Shown piece by piece: positions 24,218 to 32,691 of a stretch of 64,000 nt of DNA. Location of the stretch: the NCBI GenBank assembly GCA_018402525.1, contig JAGYIR010000015.1, positions 62,001 through 126,000 of the forward strand, read 5' to 3'. Below the pieces are notes generated by a model, which was not told where the DNA came from, searched no databases, and was given only the letters and a program-made list of their open reading frames with translations. The translations under genes were made by a program, and so were the position numbers. This DNA is from Crocinitomicaceae bacterium. Its GTDB lineage: Bacteria; Bacteroidota; Bacteroidia; Flavobacteriales_D; Crocinitomicaceae. Each line of letters opens with the position of its first letter. Within the stretch, counting starts at the first letter, position 1.

Positions 24218-25033
24218 ATGAAAAAAGTTTTACTTACAATGACAGCATTTTGTGCAGCTGTTTCTTTGAATGCACAAATAATTTATTCTGAAGATTTCTC
24301 TGATCCTGCAACTTCTGGTTTTACAGCAGCTGATCTAGATGGAGACATGAACACGTGGGGATTCTATGATGTTTCAGCTTCAACAGCGTTGCATTTAAAT
24401 CCGCTTGGAACAGCAGCAGGTTCTCAATCTTGGGATGGTACAATTGGATTAAATCCTGATAATCTTTTGATTTCACCAGCAATCGATTTATCTGCAGCTT
24501 CTGGAACGCTTATGTTGATGTGGGATGTTGCATCAGTTGAAGATGCTGGAAGCACATTTGCAGCTGAAGAGTATGAGGTTTACGTAGTGAATGATCCTGC
24601 TGATGTAGCCACTGCATCTTCAGTTTCAGGTGAAATTGTACCTGATGGAGGTCAAGTTTACACTCGTTCGGTTGATATTTCTGGAATGGCAGGAAGTGCA
24701 ACTGTTTATGTTGTGATCAGACACTTTAACACATTTGATATGAACTTGTTAATTGTTGATAACATCATGATTGAGCAAACATTGAATATTACTGAAAATT
24801 CAATTGAAGCTTCAGTTTATCCAAACCCAGCTGGAGATGTTTTGAACATTAAAACAACGGGCGTTGCTTCAAATATTTCAATTATTTCTTTGGATGGAAA
24901 GGTGATTTCTACACAAGTAATGAATGGAACTTTTGCAGCTGTTAATGTTGCAGATTTGCAAGTTGGTGCATACTTCTACCAAGTAACAGCAGAAGATGGT
25001 TCAGTTGTAACGAATACATTCATGAAGAAATAA
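24218..25033 (+). CDS. Secreted protein with type IX secretion sorting domain
   Basis: 271 residues. A signal peptide (MKKVLLTMTAFCAAVSLNA, likely cut before QIIYSED) is followed by a choice-of-anchor/MAM-like beta domain (EDFSDPATSGFTAADLDGD... is the typical opening). The last ~75 residues are a type A T9SS sorting domain with VYPNPAGDVLNIK, ISIISLDGKVI, VADLQVGAYFYQV and a basic MKK end. It would be exported by Sec and moved across the outer membrane by the T9SS, then released or anchored. The ligand or function is unknown. It is monocistronic, with a strong terminator at 25074-25107. Confidence 0.88.
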   Translation: MKKVLLTMTAFCAAVSLNAQIIYSEDFSDPATSGFTAADLDGDMNTWGFYDVSASTALHLNPLGTAAGSQSWDGTIGLNPDNLLISPAIDLSAASGTLMLMWDVASVEDAGSTFAAEEYEVYVVNDPADVATASSVSGEIVPDGGQVYTRSVDISGMAGSATVYVVIRHFNTFDMNLLIVDNIMIEQTLNITENSIEASVYPNPAGDVLNIKTTGVASNISIISLDGKVISTQVMNGTFAAVNVADLQVGAYFYQVTAEDGSVVTNTFMKK

Positions 25034-25073
25034 GAGTCGTTTTAGTCGAAGGCTATAGAATTCTTAACAATAG

Positions 25074-25107
25074 AAAATCCCTCACTTATTTTTAAGTGAG
25101 GGATTTT
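25074..25107. terminator. Bidirectional terminator, perfect 15-bp stem
   Basis: 25074-25088 pairs perfectly with 25093-25107 around a four-T loop, with T or A tracts on both ends. It serves the T9SS cargo gene and the convergent NUDIX gene. Confidence 0.9.
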
Positions 25108-25122
25108 TGTTTCTTCTTCCTT

Positions 25123-25743
25123 TTATTTTTGAGTGATAAGTATTTTAAATTGATCAAGCACTTCGTTAATTGAACCAAAGGTTCTGCCACGGATTTCCAT
25201 CATTTTTTTATAACTTTTCCAAGCAACCTTTGTAATTCCTTCGTCCTCTTGAGGAGTTAACTCATCGTTTCCTTCGTAGTGCATGTAGTACCAATGCGTT
25301 TTCTTTAGAACAGGGTCGTTCTTGTACTTGTACGAGTGAATCGTTTTACAAATAAATCGATCAATTGTCGGTGAAGTGATACCACATTCTTCTTCAACTT
25401 CTCGAATGGCTCCTGCTTCAGCTGTCTCCTTTTTTTTGTTGATTTTGCCTTTCGGTAAATCCCACATTCCTTTTCGTTTTATTAACAAAAATCCATCCTT
25501 GCTTTCAACTATCCCGCCAGCAGCTGTAATTTTTTTAAAATCTTGAAAGCACAATTTATACGCCAGTTTAACATCTTCACATACAATTTGTAGCGGATTG
25601 TCGATGTTTATTCCCTTGAGCTGTTTTTTTATTTCATTGAAATTGGTAGCATCCTTTTCCCAGTAAATAGATCTGTATTTTGTGGATAATTCTTCAGCAC
25701 TAATAAACAGGACAGGACGATGATCAATAAAAACTTTGTACAT
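25123..25743 (-). CDS. NUDIX hydrolase
   Basis: About 206 residues from the ATG at 25743 (MYKVFIDHRPVLF). The Nudix box is complete: GKINKKKETAEAGAIREVEEECGI, matching Gx5Ex7REUxEExGU. Nudix enzymes hydrolyse nucleoside diphosphates linked to another moiety. An N-terminal extension of ~100 residues before the Nudix core has no recognised function. An alternative ATG at 25752 overlaps the start codon of pyrE, which is read in the other direction; 25743 is favoured because related proteins begin MYKV. It converges on the terminator at 25074-25107. Confidence 0.88.
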   Translation of the reverse strand: MYKVFIDHRPVLFISAEELSTKYRSIYWEKDATNFNEIKKQLKGINIDNPLQIVCEDVKLAYKLCFQDFKKITAAGGIVESKDGFLLIKRKGMWDLPKGKINKKKETAEAGAIREVEEECGITSPTIDRFICKTIHSYKYKNDPVLKKTHWYYMHYEGNDELTPQEDEGITKVAWKSYKKMMEIRGRTFGSINEVLDQFKILITQK

Positions 25744-25750
25744 TTGCGCC

Positions 25751-26392
25751 ATGATTTTGAACGAAAATAAAGCCCTAAAAGTAGCAGAATTTCTGTTACA
25801 AGTCAAAGCAATTAAGTTAAAACCCAATGATCCGTTCACGTGGGCATCTGGAATTAAGTCACCTATTTATTGTGATAACCGTGTGACGCTTTCTTATCCG
25901 CAGATCAGGACGTACATTCGACAAGCGTATTCGGAAAGCGTATTGGATCATTTTGGGAAACCGGATGTCATTGCTGGTGTCGCTACAGGTGGTATTGCTC
26001 AAGGGGCTTTAGTTGCAGAGGAATTGGGGATTCCATTCATTTATGTTCGAAGTGAGGCAAAATCACATGGAATGACAAATCAAATTGAAGGGCATTTTGA
26101 AGCAGGTCAAAAAGTTGTTGTGATTGAGGATTTAATTTCCACAGGAGGAAGTAGTTTGAAAGCGGTTACAGCGTTAAGAGAAGCCGGATTGGAAGTGAAG
26201 GGACTTGTGGCGATTTTTACTTATGGCTTTGAATTGGCGCATGCGAATTTTGCCGATGCCGAATGTCCGTATATCACGCTGACCGATTACGATACGATGC
26301 TAACCCAAGCACTTGATAATAATTTAATTTCGGAAGATGAATTAGCTTCATTACGTCAATGGAGAATTGCACCAACCGAATGGAAAAAATAA
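25751..26392 (+). CDS. pyrE: Orotate phosphoribosyltransferase
   Basis: 213 residues starting MILNENKALKVAEFLLQVKAI. The family motifs are FTWASGIKSPIYCDNR (substrate binding), GVATGGIAQGALVAEELG, and the PRPP-binding loop VVVIEDLISTGGSSLKAV. PyrE makes OMP from orotate and PRPP in pyrimidine synthesis. The ATG at 25751 lies only 7 bases from the likely NUDIX start on the other strand, so the promoters of both must lie inside the opposing gene. A small SRPBCC-like gene follows 6 bases after the stop. Confidence 0.95.
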   Translation: MILNENKALKVAEFLLQVKAIKLKPNDPFTWASGIKSPIYCDNRVTLSYPQIRTYIRQAYSESVLDHFGKPDVIAGVATGGIAQGALVAEELGIPFIYVRSEAKSHGMTNQIEGHFEAGQKVVVIEDLISTGGSSLKAVTALREAGLEVKGLVAIFTYGFELAHANFADAECPYITLTDYDTMLTQALDNNLISEDELASLRQWRIAPTEWKK

Positions 26393-26398
26393 CTTATA

Positions 26399-26800
26399 AT
26401 GACGATCGATAGTAACAAAGTAGTCGTAAATGCTTCCCCAGAAGTTATTTGTTCATTTTTGAAGGATGCGACGAATTTGATCCACCTTTTACCACAAGAC
26501 AAAATTTCGGACTTCACAGCTACAGTTGAAGAATGCTCATTCAAAGTGCAGGGCGGAGTTATTATTTCATTGGTGCAAGACGGTAGCGATGAATGTTCCA
26601 AGCTGTTTCTGAAATCCGGAGAAAAATCTCCATTTCCGTTTCGCCTAACGATTCACTTAACTGATTTGAATGGAAGCTCAGAAGGGTATATCCATTTTGA
26701 TGGTGAAGTAAACATGTTTCTGAAAATGATGGTGGAAAAACCTTTGACCAACTTGTTCAATTACATGTCAGACAAACTAAAAGAGCATTTCAAAGGATAA
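26399..26800 (+). CDS. SRPBCC-like (START/polyketide cyclase fold) protein
   Basis: 133 residues with the start-domain texture: VVVNASPEVICSFLKDATNLIHLLP at the N-terminus, several beta strands, and a long C-terminal helix (PLTNLFNYMSDKLKEHF). Members of this fold bind hydrophobic ligands in a pocket; the ligand here is unknown. It follows pyrE by 6 bases and is probably co-transcribed. Its 3' end overlaps the convergent birA stop by 11 bases. Confidence 0.72.
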   Translation: MTIDSNKVVVNASPEVICSFLKDATNLIHLLPQDKISDFTATVEECSFKVQGGVIISLVQDGSDECSKLFLKSGEKSPFPFRLTIHLTDLNGSSEGYIHFDGEVNMFLKMMVEKPLTNLFNYMSDKLKEHFKG

Positions 26801-27522
26801 ACTGTATCCCTTTTATGTCGTAATGATTGACCTGATTTTCTTTTAAGACCTGCAGTTGGCCTGCTTCGGTTACGCCAGTAATCTTTCCATTGAATTCACC
26901 CGCCTTATCCATGTATTTCGCGATTTTTTGATAGTTCAGTAGGTGGGACAAGTACTCGTTAATGACAACTTGTTTAGTTTGATTGTTGAATGCTAACCAT
27001 TGCTCATTAAAGCTGTGGATAAAGGAGAAAAGCACTTCTTGAAGAGGAAAAGATTGACCTGACTCTAAAGTTAAGCTTGTTGCGTTGAAGCCCTCAAATG
27101 ATTGCTGATTCACATTCAATCCAATCCCGATAATTGATTTATTAACCATTCCGTTTGACAACTTGATTTTCAATGAGTACACCTGCAATCTTGTTTCTAT
27201 TGATGTAAATGTCATTCGGCCACTTAATTTGCGCAGTCAGCTTCAATTTTTTCAACAGATTGACCAAACTCACCGAAACAACTTGTGTCAAAAAGAATTG
27301 CTGACTTATTGACAGGTTGATATTTTCCAACAAAAACGAAAAAGTAAGATTTTTACCAGGGTTTACGTGCCATTCAGCGCCTCGTTGTCCTTTTCCTGCA
27401 AATTGTTCGTCTGCCATTATTACCGTGCCATGGGTGATTTCCTTTCGCTGAATGAGATTGGCAACATAATTGTTTGTTGAATCGACAGATTCTAAATGAA
27501 TGATTTTTTGTCCTATTTGCAT
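26790..27522 (-). CDS. birA: Biotin-[acetyl-CoA-carboxylase] ligase, interrupted by an apparent frameshift
   Basis: The minus-strand frames together give ~243 residues of a BirA-type ligase lacking the DNA-binding domain. Frame one (27522-27142) starts IIHLESVDSTNNYVANLI and has the biotin/ATP loop GKGQRGAEWH and IKWPNDIYINRNKIAGVLIE. It then shifts near 27160-27170 into a frame with KSIIGIGLNVNQ and the C-terminal part. Removing one base (or adding two) joins them. BirA activates biotin as biotinyl-AMP and transfers it to the carboxyl carrier protein of acetyl-CoA carboxylase. As the gene is expected to be essential, an indel error is more likely than real loss. Confidence 0.88.
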
Positions 27523-27577
27523 AGAGTTTTTAACAATTGCTAGGATTAAAAGTAAAGATTTATTTGAATTATAACGT

Positions 27578-27585
27578 TAGATTTG
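27578..27585 (+). promoter_or_regulatory. Candidate -7 box (TAGATTTG) for rsfS-ftsH operon
   Basis: TAGATTTG matches TAnnTTTG, 24 bases before the rsfS ATG at 27610. A -33 TTG at standard spacing is not clear. Confidence 0.45.
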
Positions 27586-27609
27586 CAAGCAGTAAAGTAA
27601 ACACATTAA

Positions 27610-27987
27610 ATGGCAAAGAAATCAGCAAAGCAAAATTCAGAAGTATTATGCGACGCTATCGTAGAAGGAATGCAGGAAAATAAGGCGCAAGACATAGTTG
27701 TGCTTGACTTGCGAGAAATTGGAAGTGCAGTGGCCGACTTCTTTGTTATTTGTTCTGGAGAATCGTCAACACAAGTAGACGGTATTAGTTCAGCAGTTAC
27801 CAGATTTACAAGAAAGGAACTATCTGAAAAGCCATGGAACATTGAGGGTAAGAGTAATCGTGAGTGGATTTTATTGGATTATGTGAGTGTCGTAGCTCAT
27901 GTTTTTTACAAAGATACCCGCGCATTTTTTGACCTGGAAGATTTATGGGCTGATGCGAAAAGAACAAACATTCCAAATTTGAATTAA
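27610..27987 (+). CDS. rsfS: Ribosome silencing factor RsfS
   Basis: 125 residues with the RsfS/Iojap fold: NKAQDIVVLDLREIGSAVADFFVICSGESSTQV, then the IEGKSNREWILLDYVSVVAHVF signature. RsfS binds ribosomal protein L14 on the 50S subunit and blocks joining with 30S under starvation. It heads the rsfS-ftsH-DUF2007-cdsA-psd run, a gene order conserved in Flavobacteriia. It is divergent from birA, with the intergenic region 27523-27609 holding both promoters. Confidence 0.92.
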   Translation: MAKKSAKQNSEVLCDAIVEGMQENKAQDIVVLDLREIGSAVADFFVICSGESSTQVDGISSAVTRFTRKELSEKPWNIEGKSNREWILLDYVSVVAHVFYKDTRAFFDLEDLWADAKRTNIPNLN

Positions 27988-27997
27988 AAAGTAAAAC

Positions 27998-30088
27998 ATG
28001 TCTCAAAAAAAAGATAACAAGAAAAGTCCGTTTTCCATTTATTGGATTTATGCCATAATTGGTGTTGCTATTATTGGTTTTCAGTTGTTCATGTCGAGTA
28101 GCACGGGTGGATCGATTAAATCAGAAAATACCTTTATCGCACTTGCAAAAGAAGGGTATGTGGATGATGTTCAATTGGTGAACAAGGTGCGGGTCGACTT
28201 TAAATTGAATGAGGATGGCGAGAAATACGTAAAGGGTTCAAACAAAGGTGAATTAAAGCCAATAAAGGATGTCTTGTTGAAAGGAACTCGTACCGGTGGC
28301 AAACCAACCTTCTCAGTTAAAATATTGGATGCGAGTGCATTTACCACTGAAATGAAAAAGGTGGATGAGGAGTTGAAAGCACAGAATAAACCGACAATTG
28401 ATATGATTCCCGTCGAGGAAGTCAATTACATTGGACAGATCCTGAGTTTTCTTCTACCTATTGCGATTCTCGTAGTGATCTGGCTTTTCGTTATGCGACG
28501 AATGACTGGAGGTGCTGGTGGAGGTGCTGGTGGACAAATATTCAACATTGGTAAATCCAAGGCTAAAATTTACGAAAAGGGTGAAACAACCAATGTGACG
28601 TTCAATGATGTAGCGGGACTTGAAGGGGCGAAAGAAGAAATTGAAGAAATCGTTGAGTTTTTGAAAAATCCAAAGAAATACACGGAACTTGGAGCAAAAA
28701 TTCCTAAAGGGGCTTTATTAGTAGGGCCTCCGGGAACGGGAAAAACCTTATTGGCAAAAGCAGTAGCTGGAGAAGCAAAAGTACCCTTCTTCTCATTGTC
28801 TGGGTCTGATTTTGTCGAGATGTTTGTTGGTGTTGGTGCTTCCAGAGTGCGCGACTTGTTTAAGCAAGCAAAGGAAAAATCTCCATCTATTATTTTCATT
28901 GATGAGATAGACGCCATTGGTCGAGCAAGAGGAAAAAACAATAGTTTTGGATCCAATGATGAACGTGAGAATACGTTGAATCAGTTGTTGACTGAAATGG
29001 ATGGATTTGGAACGAATTCAGGTGTCATTATTCTCGCAGCGACAAATAGGGCAGACGTCCTCGATGATGCCCTTACCAGAGCTGGGCGTTTCGATCGTCA
29101 GATTTTTGTCGATATGCCAGATCTTAATGAGCGCCGAGAGATTTTCGAAGTACACTTAAAACCATTGAAGTTAGAAGCGAATATTGATATTGACTTCTTA
29201 GCGCGACAAACACCAGGTTTTTCAGGAGCGGACATCGCAAATCTTTGTAACGAAGCGGCATTAATCGCAGCTAGAAAGAATAAGAAACAAGTTGAAAAAC
29301 AAGATTTCTTAGACGCTGTAGATCGCATTATCGGTGGACTTGAAAAGAAAAACAAGATTATTACACCCGAAGAGAAAAAATCGATTGCTTATCACGAGGC
29401 GGGACATGCTACCATCTCATGGTTGTTAGAACATGCAAATCCATTGGTGAAAGTTACGATTGTACCAAGAGGTCGTTCGTTAGGTGCAGCCTGGTATTTG
29501 CCAGAAGAACGAAGTATCACAACGACGGAGCAAATCCTCGATGATATGTGCAGTGCATTGGGTGGTAGAGCAGCGGAACGAATTACGTTCGGTAAAATTA
29601 GTACAGGTGCATTAAGTGATTTGGAAAAGGTTACCAAGCAAGCTTATGCTATGGTCTCAATTTATGGACTAAACGACAAAATTGGAAATATTTCGTATTA
29701 TGATCCTCAAGCGAATGGTTTTACAAAGCCTTATTCAGATGATACAGCAAGGGTTATCGACGAAGAGGTAAGTAAAATGGTTGAAAGTCAATACCAACGT
29801 GCGTTGCAATTGCTGGAAGAAAACAAGGATAAACTTGACCAGTTAGCTGCGAAGCTACTTGAGAAAGAGGTTATCTTTAAAGAAGATTTAATCGCTATTT
29901 TTGGTAAACGACCTTGGGACAGAGAAGAGGAAGTTATTAAGGAAACGTTTAAGGAAGAACTCATTGTTGATGAAAGTGTAAATGCAGATGCTACTTTAGA
30001 AAAGCCAAGTGATGAATCGAGTGAAGATGAGTTGGGTAAAGCGACTTCAGACAACTTGGAAGAGTTGGACGACAAAACTGGTGAATGA
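27998..30088 (+). CDS. ftsH: ATP-dependent zinc metalloprotease FtsH
   Basis: 696 residues. Two N-terminal transmembrane helices (~13-30 and ~146-165) flank a periplasmic domain. The AAA module has Walker A GPPGTGKT (~244-251), Walker [14 protein letters not shown], and the second region of homology [18 protein letters not shown]. The protease domain holds the zinc motif HEAGH (~466-470). The C-terminal ~60 residues are strongly acidic. FtsH extracts and degrades damaged membrane proteins and regulates lipid A or phospholipid enzymes. It sits 10 bases after rsfS and upstream of cdsA and psd. Confidence 0.96.
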   Translation: MSQKKDNKKSPFSIYWIYAIIGVAIIGFQLFMSSSTGGSIKSENTFIALAKEGYVDDVQLVNKVRVDFKLNEDGEKYVKGSNKGELKPIKDVLLKGTRTGGKPTFSVKILDASAFTTEMKKVDEELKAQNKPTIDMIPVEEVNYIGQILSFLLPIAILVVIWLFVMRRMTGGAGGGAGGQIFNIGKSKAKIYEKGETTNVTFNDVAGLEGAKEEIEEIVEFLKNPKKYTELGAKIPKGALLVGPPGTGKTLLAKAVAGEAKVPFFSLSGSDFVEMFVGVGASRVRDLFKQAKEKSPSIIFIDEIDAIGRARGKNNSFGSNDERENTLNQLLTEMDGFGTNSGVIILAATNRADVLDDALTRAGRFDRQIFVDMPDLNERREIFEVHLKPLKLEANIDIDFLARQTPGFSGADIANLCNEAALIAARKNKKQVEKQDFLDAVDRIIGGLEKKNKIITPEEKKSIAYHEAGHATISWLLEHANPLVKVTIVPRGRSLGAAWYLPEERSITTTEQILDDMCSALGGRAAERITFGKISTGALSDLEKVTKQAYAMVSIYGLNDKIGNISYYDPQANGFTKPYSDDTARVIDEEVSKMVESQYQRALQLLEENKDKLDQLAAKLLEKEVIFKEDLIAIFGKRPWDREEEVIKETFKEELIVDESVNADATLEKPSDESSEDELGKATSDNLEELDDKTGE

Positions 30089-30290
30089 GCCTAGATGGGT
30101 GCAAGTTTATCAGTCATCAGATGAGTACATGATCACCATCCAAAAGTTAAAATTGGAGGACGCTGAAATTCCTGTCATGGTTTTCAATCAGCGCGATTCT
30201 TCGTACAACGCTTTTGGGTATATTTACATCAATGTTCCAAGTGAATTTCGAGTGGAAGCAGAAAAAATAGTAAATTCGGAAAATGAATAA
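30081..30290 (+). CDS. DUF2007-like small protein
   Basis: 69 residues from a GTG at 30081, which overlaps the last 8 bases of ftsH and starts [20 protein letters not shown]. The frame is open further upstream inside ftsH, but that part is a shadow of ftsH. The sequence resembles DUF2007 (putative signal transducing protein), with a short beta-alpha-beta layout and YGYIYINVPSEF-like C-terminal part. Function is unknown. It also overlaps the cdsA start by 8 bases, so translation of ftsH, this gene and cdsA is coupled. Confidence 0.7.
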   Translation: MNEPRWVQVYQSSDEYMITIQKLKLEDAEIPVMVFNQRDSSYNAFGYIYINVPSEFRVEAEKIVNSENE

Positions 30291-31098
30291 TATTCTCGTC
30301 CGCTCAATTACTGGTGCTGTATTTATTTCCCTCGTACTCTTTCCATTGTTTTGGTCAAAGGAGTTTACTACCTTGGTTTTTGCCTTCTTCATGGTGATTG
30401 GCCTCGTAGAGTTTTACCGCTTTTTTAACGAGCGAACAATCGTCGATGTGCGATGGGAGTTTGGTTTAGCGTATGGACTTATTTTCTACGGAATTATCAC
30501 ATTCATGTATCTAGGTTATCTGCCTTTTATTGCGCTCTTGCTATTACTTCCACTGTTTTTTATTCTGTTACTGACTGAACTTTGGAGAAATAAAGAAAAC
30601 CCATTGCTAAATGGTGCTGTGTACATGTTGGGAACCGTATATATTGCTGTACCATTTGTCCTGTTTACAACTTTTCATATTGCTGACACCAACAATTTCC
30701 CACTATTAGCGGGCATGTTTTTGTTAATTTGGATGAACGATACGTTTGCTTTTTTGAGTGGAAAGTTTTTTGGTAGAACCAAACTTTTTGAACGAATTTC
30801 TCCAAAAAAGACATGGGAAGGCATGATCGGTGGATTGGTGTTTACCGTATTAGCAGGAATTGCTATCAATTATTTATTTGATGAGGGTAATTTAACCTAC
30901 TGGATCGTGACAGCTTTAATCATCGCTCCAGTTGCAATATTGGGTGATTTGTTAGAATCACTTTTTAAACGGAACATGAAGGTGAAAGACTCAGGGAAAA
31001 TTCTTCCGGGTCATGGTGGAATTTTAGATCGATTTGATGCGGCCCTGTTTGCAATACCTGTATTTACGGCTTGGACGTATTTTTATATGTATTTTTAG
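30283..31098 (+). CDS. cdsA: Phosphatidate cytidylyltransferase CdsA
   Basis: 271-residue membrane protein with about eight helices. The C-terminal signature is present: FERISPKKTWEGMIGG, then AILGDLLESLFKRNMKVKDSG and LPGHGGILDRFDA. CdsA makes CDP-diacylglycerol from phosphatidate and CTP, the branch point of phospholipid synthesis. It is followed 13 bases later by a phosphatidylserine decarboxylase, placing two steps of phosphatidylethanolamine synthesis together. Confidence 0.95.
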   Translation: MNNILVRSITGAVFISLVLFPLFWSKEFTTLVFAFFMVIGLVEFYRFFNERTIVDVRWEFGLAYGLIFYGIITFMYLGYLPFIALLLLLPLFFILLLTELWRNKENPLLNGAVYMLGTVYIAVPFVLFTTFHIADTNNFPLLAGMFLLIWMNDTFAFLSGKFFGRTKLFERISPKKTWEGMIGGLVFTVLAGIAINYLFDEGNLTYWIVTALIIAPVAILGDLLESLFKRNMKVKDSGKILPGHGGILDRFDAALFAIPVFTAWTYFYMYF

Positions 31099-31111
31099 AA
31101 AAAAGTAAAGA

Positions 31112-31780
31112 ATGACATTACACAGAGAAGGATATGTAATCATGCTGATTTCCTTGTTGATTTTATCAGCTATACAAGTAGGAAATTTCTTTTTGTTTCT
31201 ATGGTTAGGATGGCTGTGGTTGTTTCTGCTTTTGACGCTTGGCGTGCTGGTCATGGCTTATTTAATCATTCAGTTTTTTAGAATTCCCCATCGAACCTTT
31301 TCAGTAGAAGAAAATGATATTTTATGTCCAGCAGACGGTAAAATCGTTGTAATTGAAGAGGTAGAAGAAACGGAGTATTTCAAGGATCGTCGTATTCAAA
31401 TTTCAATTTTTATGTCACCCATGAATGTTCATGCGAATTATAATCCAATAGGTGGAATAATAAAGTATGTCAAATATCACCCCGGATTATTTTTGGTCGC
31501 TTGGCACCCTAAGAGCAGTACAGACAATGAAAGAACCACAATAGTAACCGAGCATTCCAATGGCAAGGAAGTCTTGTTTCGACAAGTAGCAGGGGCCGTA
31601 GCCAGGAGGATTTGTTATTATGTTCAACCCAATCAGAAGGTAAGAGTTGGGGAAGAGTTTGGATTTATCAAATTTGGATCTCGGATCGATGTATACCTTC
31701 CGCTTGAAACTGAAATAAATGTTAAAATTGGTGATGTTGTGAAATCTAAACTGACAAAATTGGGAAGGTTTAAGGATTAA
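31112..31780 (+). CDS. psd: Phosphatidylserine decarboxylase
   Basis: 222 residues in the archaetidylserine-type Psd family. Two N-terminal helices are followed by DILCPADGKIVVIEE, the SIFMSPMNVHANYNP segment, and near the C-terminus FGFIKFGSRIDVYLP, where G-S is the self-cleavage site that creates the pyruvoyl cofactor. Psd converts phosphatidylserine to phosphatidylethanolamine, the main lipid of these bacteria. It is the last gene with clear lipid function in this run; a small Cys-rich protein follows within 30 bases. Confidence 0.94.
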   Translation: MTLHREGYVIMLISLLILSAIQVGNFFLFLWLGWLWLFLLLTLGVLVMAYLIIQFFRIPHRTFSVEENDILCPADGKIVVIEEVEETEYFKDRRIQISIFMSPMNVHANYNPIGGIIKYVKYHPGLFLVAWHPKSSTDNERTTIVTEHSNGKEVLFRQVAGAVARRICYYVQPNQKVRVGEEFGFIKFGSRIDVYLPLETEINVKIGDVVKSKLTKLGRFKD

Positions 31781-31809
31781 TGCGTATATTTCGAAAAAAA
31801 TTAATGATT

Positions 31810-32052
31810 ATGAAAAAAGTATTTTTAGCTCTTTCTTTGATGTTGTTTGTTGGAACAGTTGGAACGACAGTTTACGCTGCATCTTCTGATGTGAATACAG
31901 AAATCACGAAGAAAGACGACGATAAGAAGAAAAAGAAGAAAAAGAAAGCTTGTACAGGTGAGAAAGCTGCGTGCTCAACAACTGAAAAAGCTGCTTGTTC
32001 TTCTAAAACTACAGCGACTGAAGGTAAGTCTTGTTGTGCAAAAAAGAACTAG
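31810..32052 (+). CDS. Small secreted Lys/Cys-rich protein
   Basis: 80 residues from the ATG at 31810 (the frame is open from 31780, overlapping psd by one base, but the ATG start gives a normal signal peptide MKKVFLALSLMLFVGTVG). The mature part has a run of Lys/Asp (KKDDDKKKKKKKK) and then repeated ACS/CC motifs: CTGEKAACSTTEKAACSS and a CCAKK end. No family was recognised. The cysteines could form disulfides or bind a metal in the periplasm. A 17-bp terminator follows 19 bases after the stop. Confidence 0.68.
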   Translation: MKKVFLALSLMLFVGTVGTTVYAASSDVNTEITKKDDDKKKKKKKKACTGEKAACSTTEKAACSSKTTATEGKSCCAKKN

Positions 32053-32070
32053 TCCCGCTAAGGAACTAAT

Positions 32071-32107
32071 AAAAAATCCCGTCTACATTGTGTAGACGGG
32101 ATTTTTT
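32071..32107. terminator. Strong terminator, perfect 17-bp stem
   Basis: AAAAAATCCCGTCTACA (32071-32087) pairs perfectly with 32091-32107 around TTG, with T tract on the plus strand and A tract for the minus-strand thioredoxin gene. It ends the rsfS-to-small-protein operon and the convergent gene. Confidence 0.92.
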
Positions 32108-32126
32108 TATTTAAAACGGTTTCTAA

Positions 32127-32570
32127 TTACTTCACAGATTTTGCAAGTGCAATCAATTGATCTGCAGATTGCATTCCTATTGCTTGTTTCACAAGATTGC
32201 CTTTTCCATCTATCATTAGCAATGTAGGATATGCCTTAATTTGATACATGCGTGCAACTTCTGGTCCGTCAGCATCTTTTTCCATTTCTATCTTTAAGTT
32301 GATGAAAGATGAATTATACAATTTTCCAACACGATCGTCCTTAAATGCCGTAGCTGCCATTCTTTTACACGGTCCGCACCAATCTGTGTAGCAATCGATA
32401 AAAATAATTTTACCAGTTTCAATGGCTTTCTTTTTAGCCTGCGCTAATGTCATTTTTTCAAAATGAATACCTGTGTCTCCATCGTTCTTACTTTCTTTAT
32501 TTTCTGTAAAAGAAGTAACTAGGAGGGTCACGAGTAATCCGACACTGAGTATTCCGAGAATTTTTTTCAT
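32127..32570 (-). CDS. Secreted thioredoxin-fold protein
   Basis: 147 residues with a signal peptide or anchor (MKKILGILSVGLLVTLLVTSF) and a thioredoxin domain with active site CYTDWCGPCKRM and cis-proline AYPT. It resembles the thioredoxin-like proteins of Bacteroidota that act in the periplasm on disulfides of exported proteins. No lipoprotein Cys is at the mature start. The partner is unknown. It converges with the small Cys-rich protein upstream, which may be a coincidence of neighbourhood. Confidence 0.85.
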   Translation of the reverse strand: MKKILGILSVGLLVTLLVTSFTENKESKNDGDTGIHFEKMTLAQAKKKAIETGKIIFIDCYTDWCGPCKRMAATAFKDDRVGKLYNSSFINLKIEMEKDADGPEVARMYQIKAYPTLLMIDGKGNLVKQAIGMQSADQLIALAKSVK

Positions 32571-32691
32571 GATTTCTTGAGTTTAATTGGTGTTAATTTA
32601 AGAATTAACATCCATATTTTTGAATTGTTTTTGGTTTATTCTTGTTTTTTTAAAGTTGTTACCTTTAAAGCAAATTCCATTCCACAATTGT

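Noticed and set aside
28570-30075. Several antisense open frames within ftsH
   Set aside because: They mirror the AAA and acidic regions (Ser/Phe-rich composition) and have no supporting signal.
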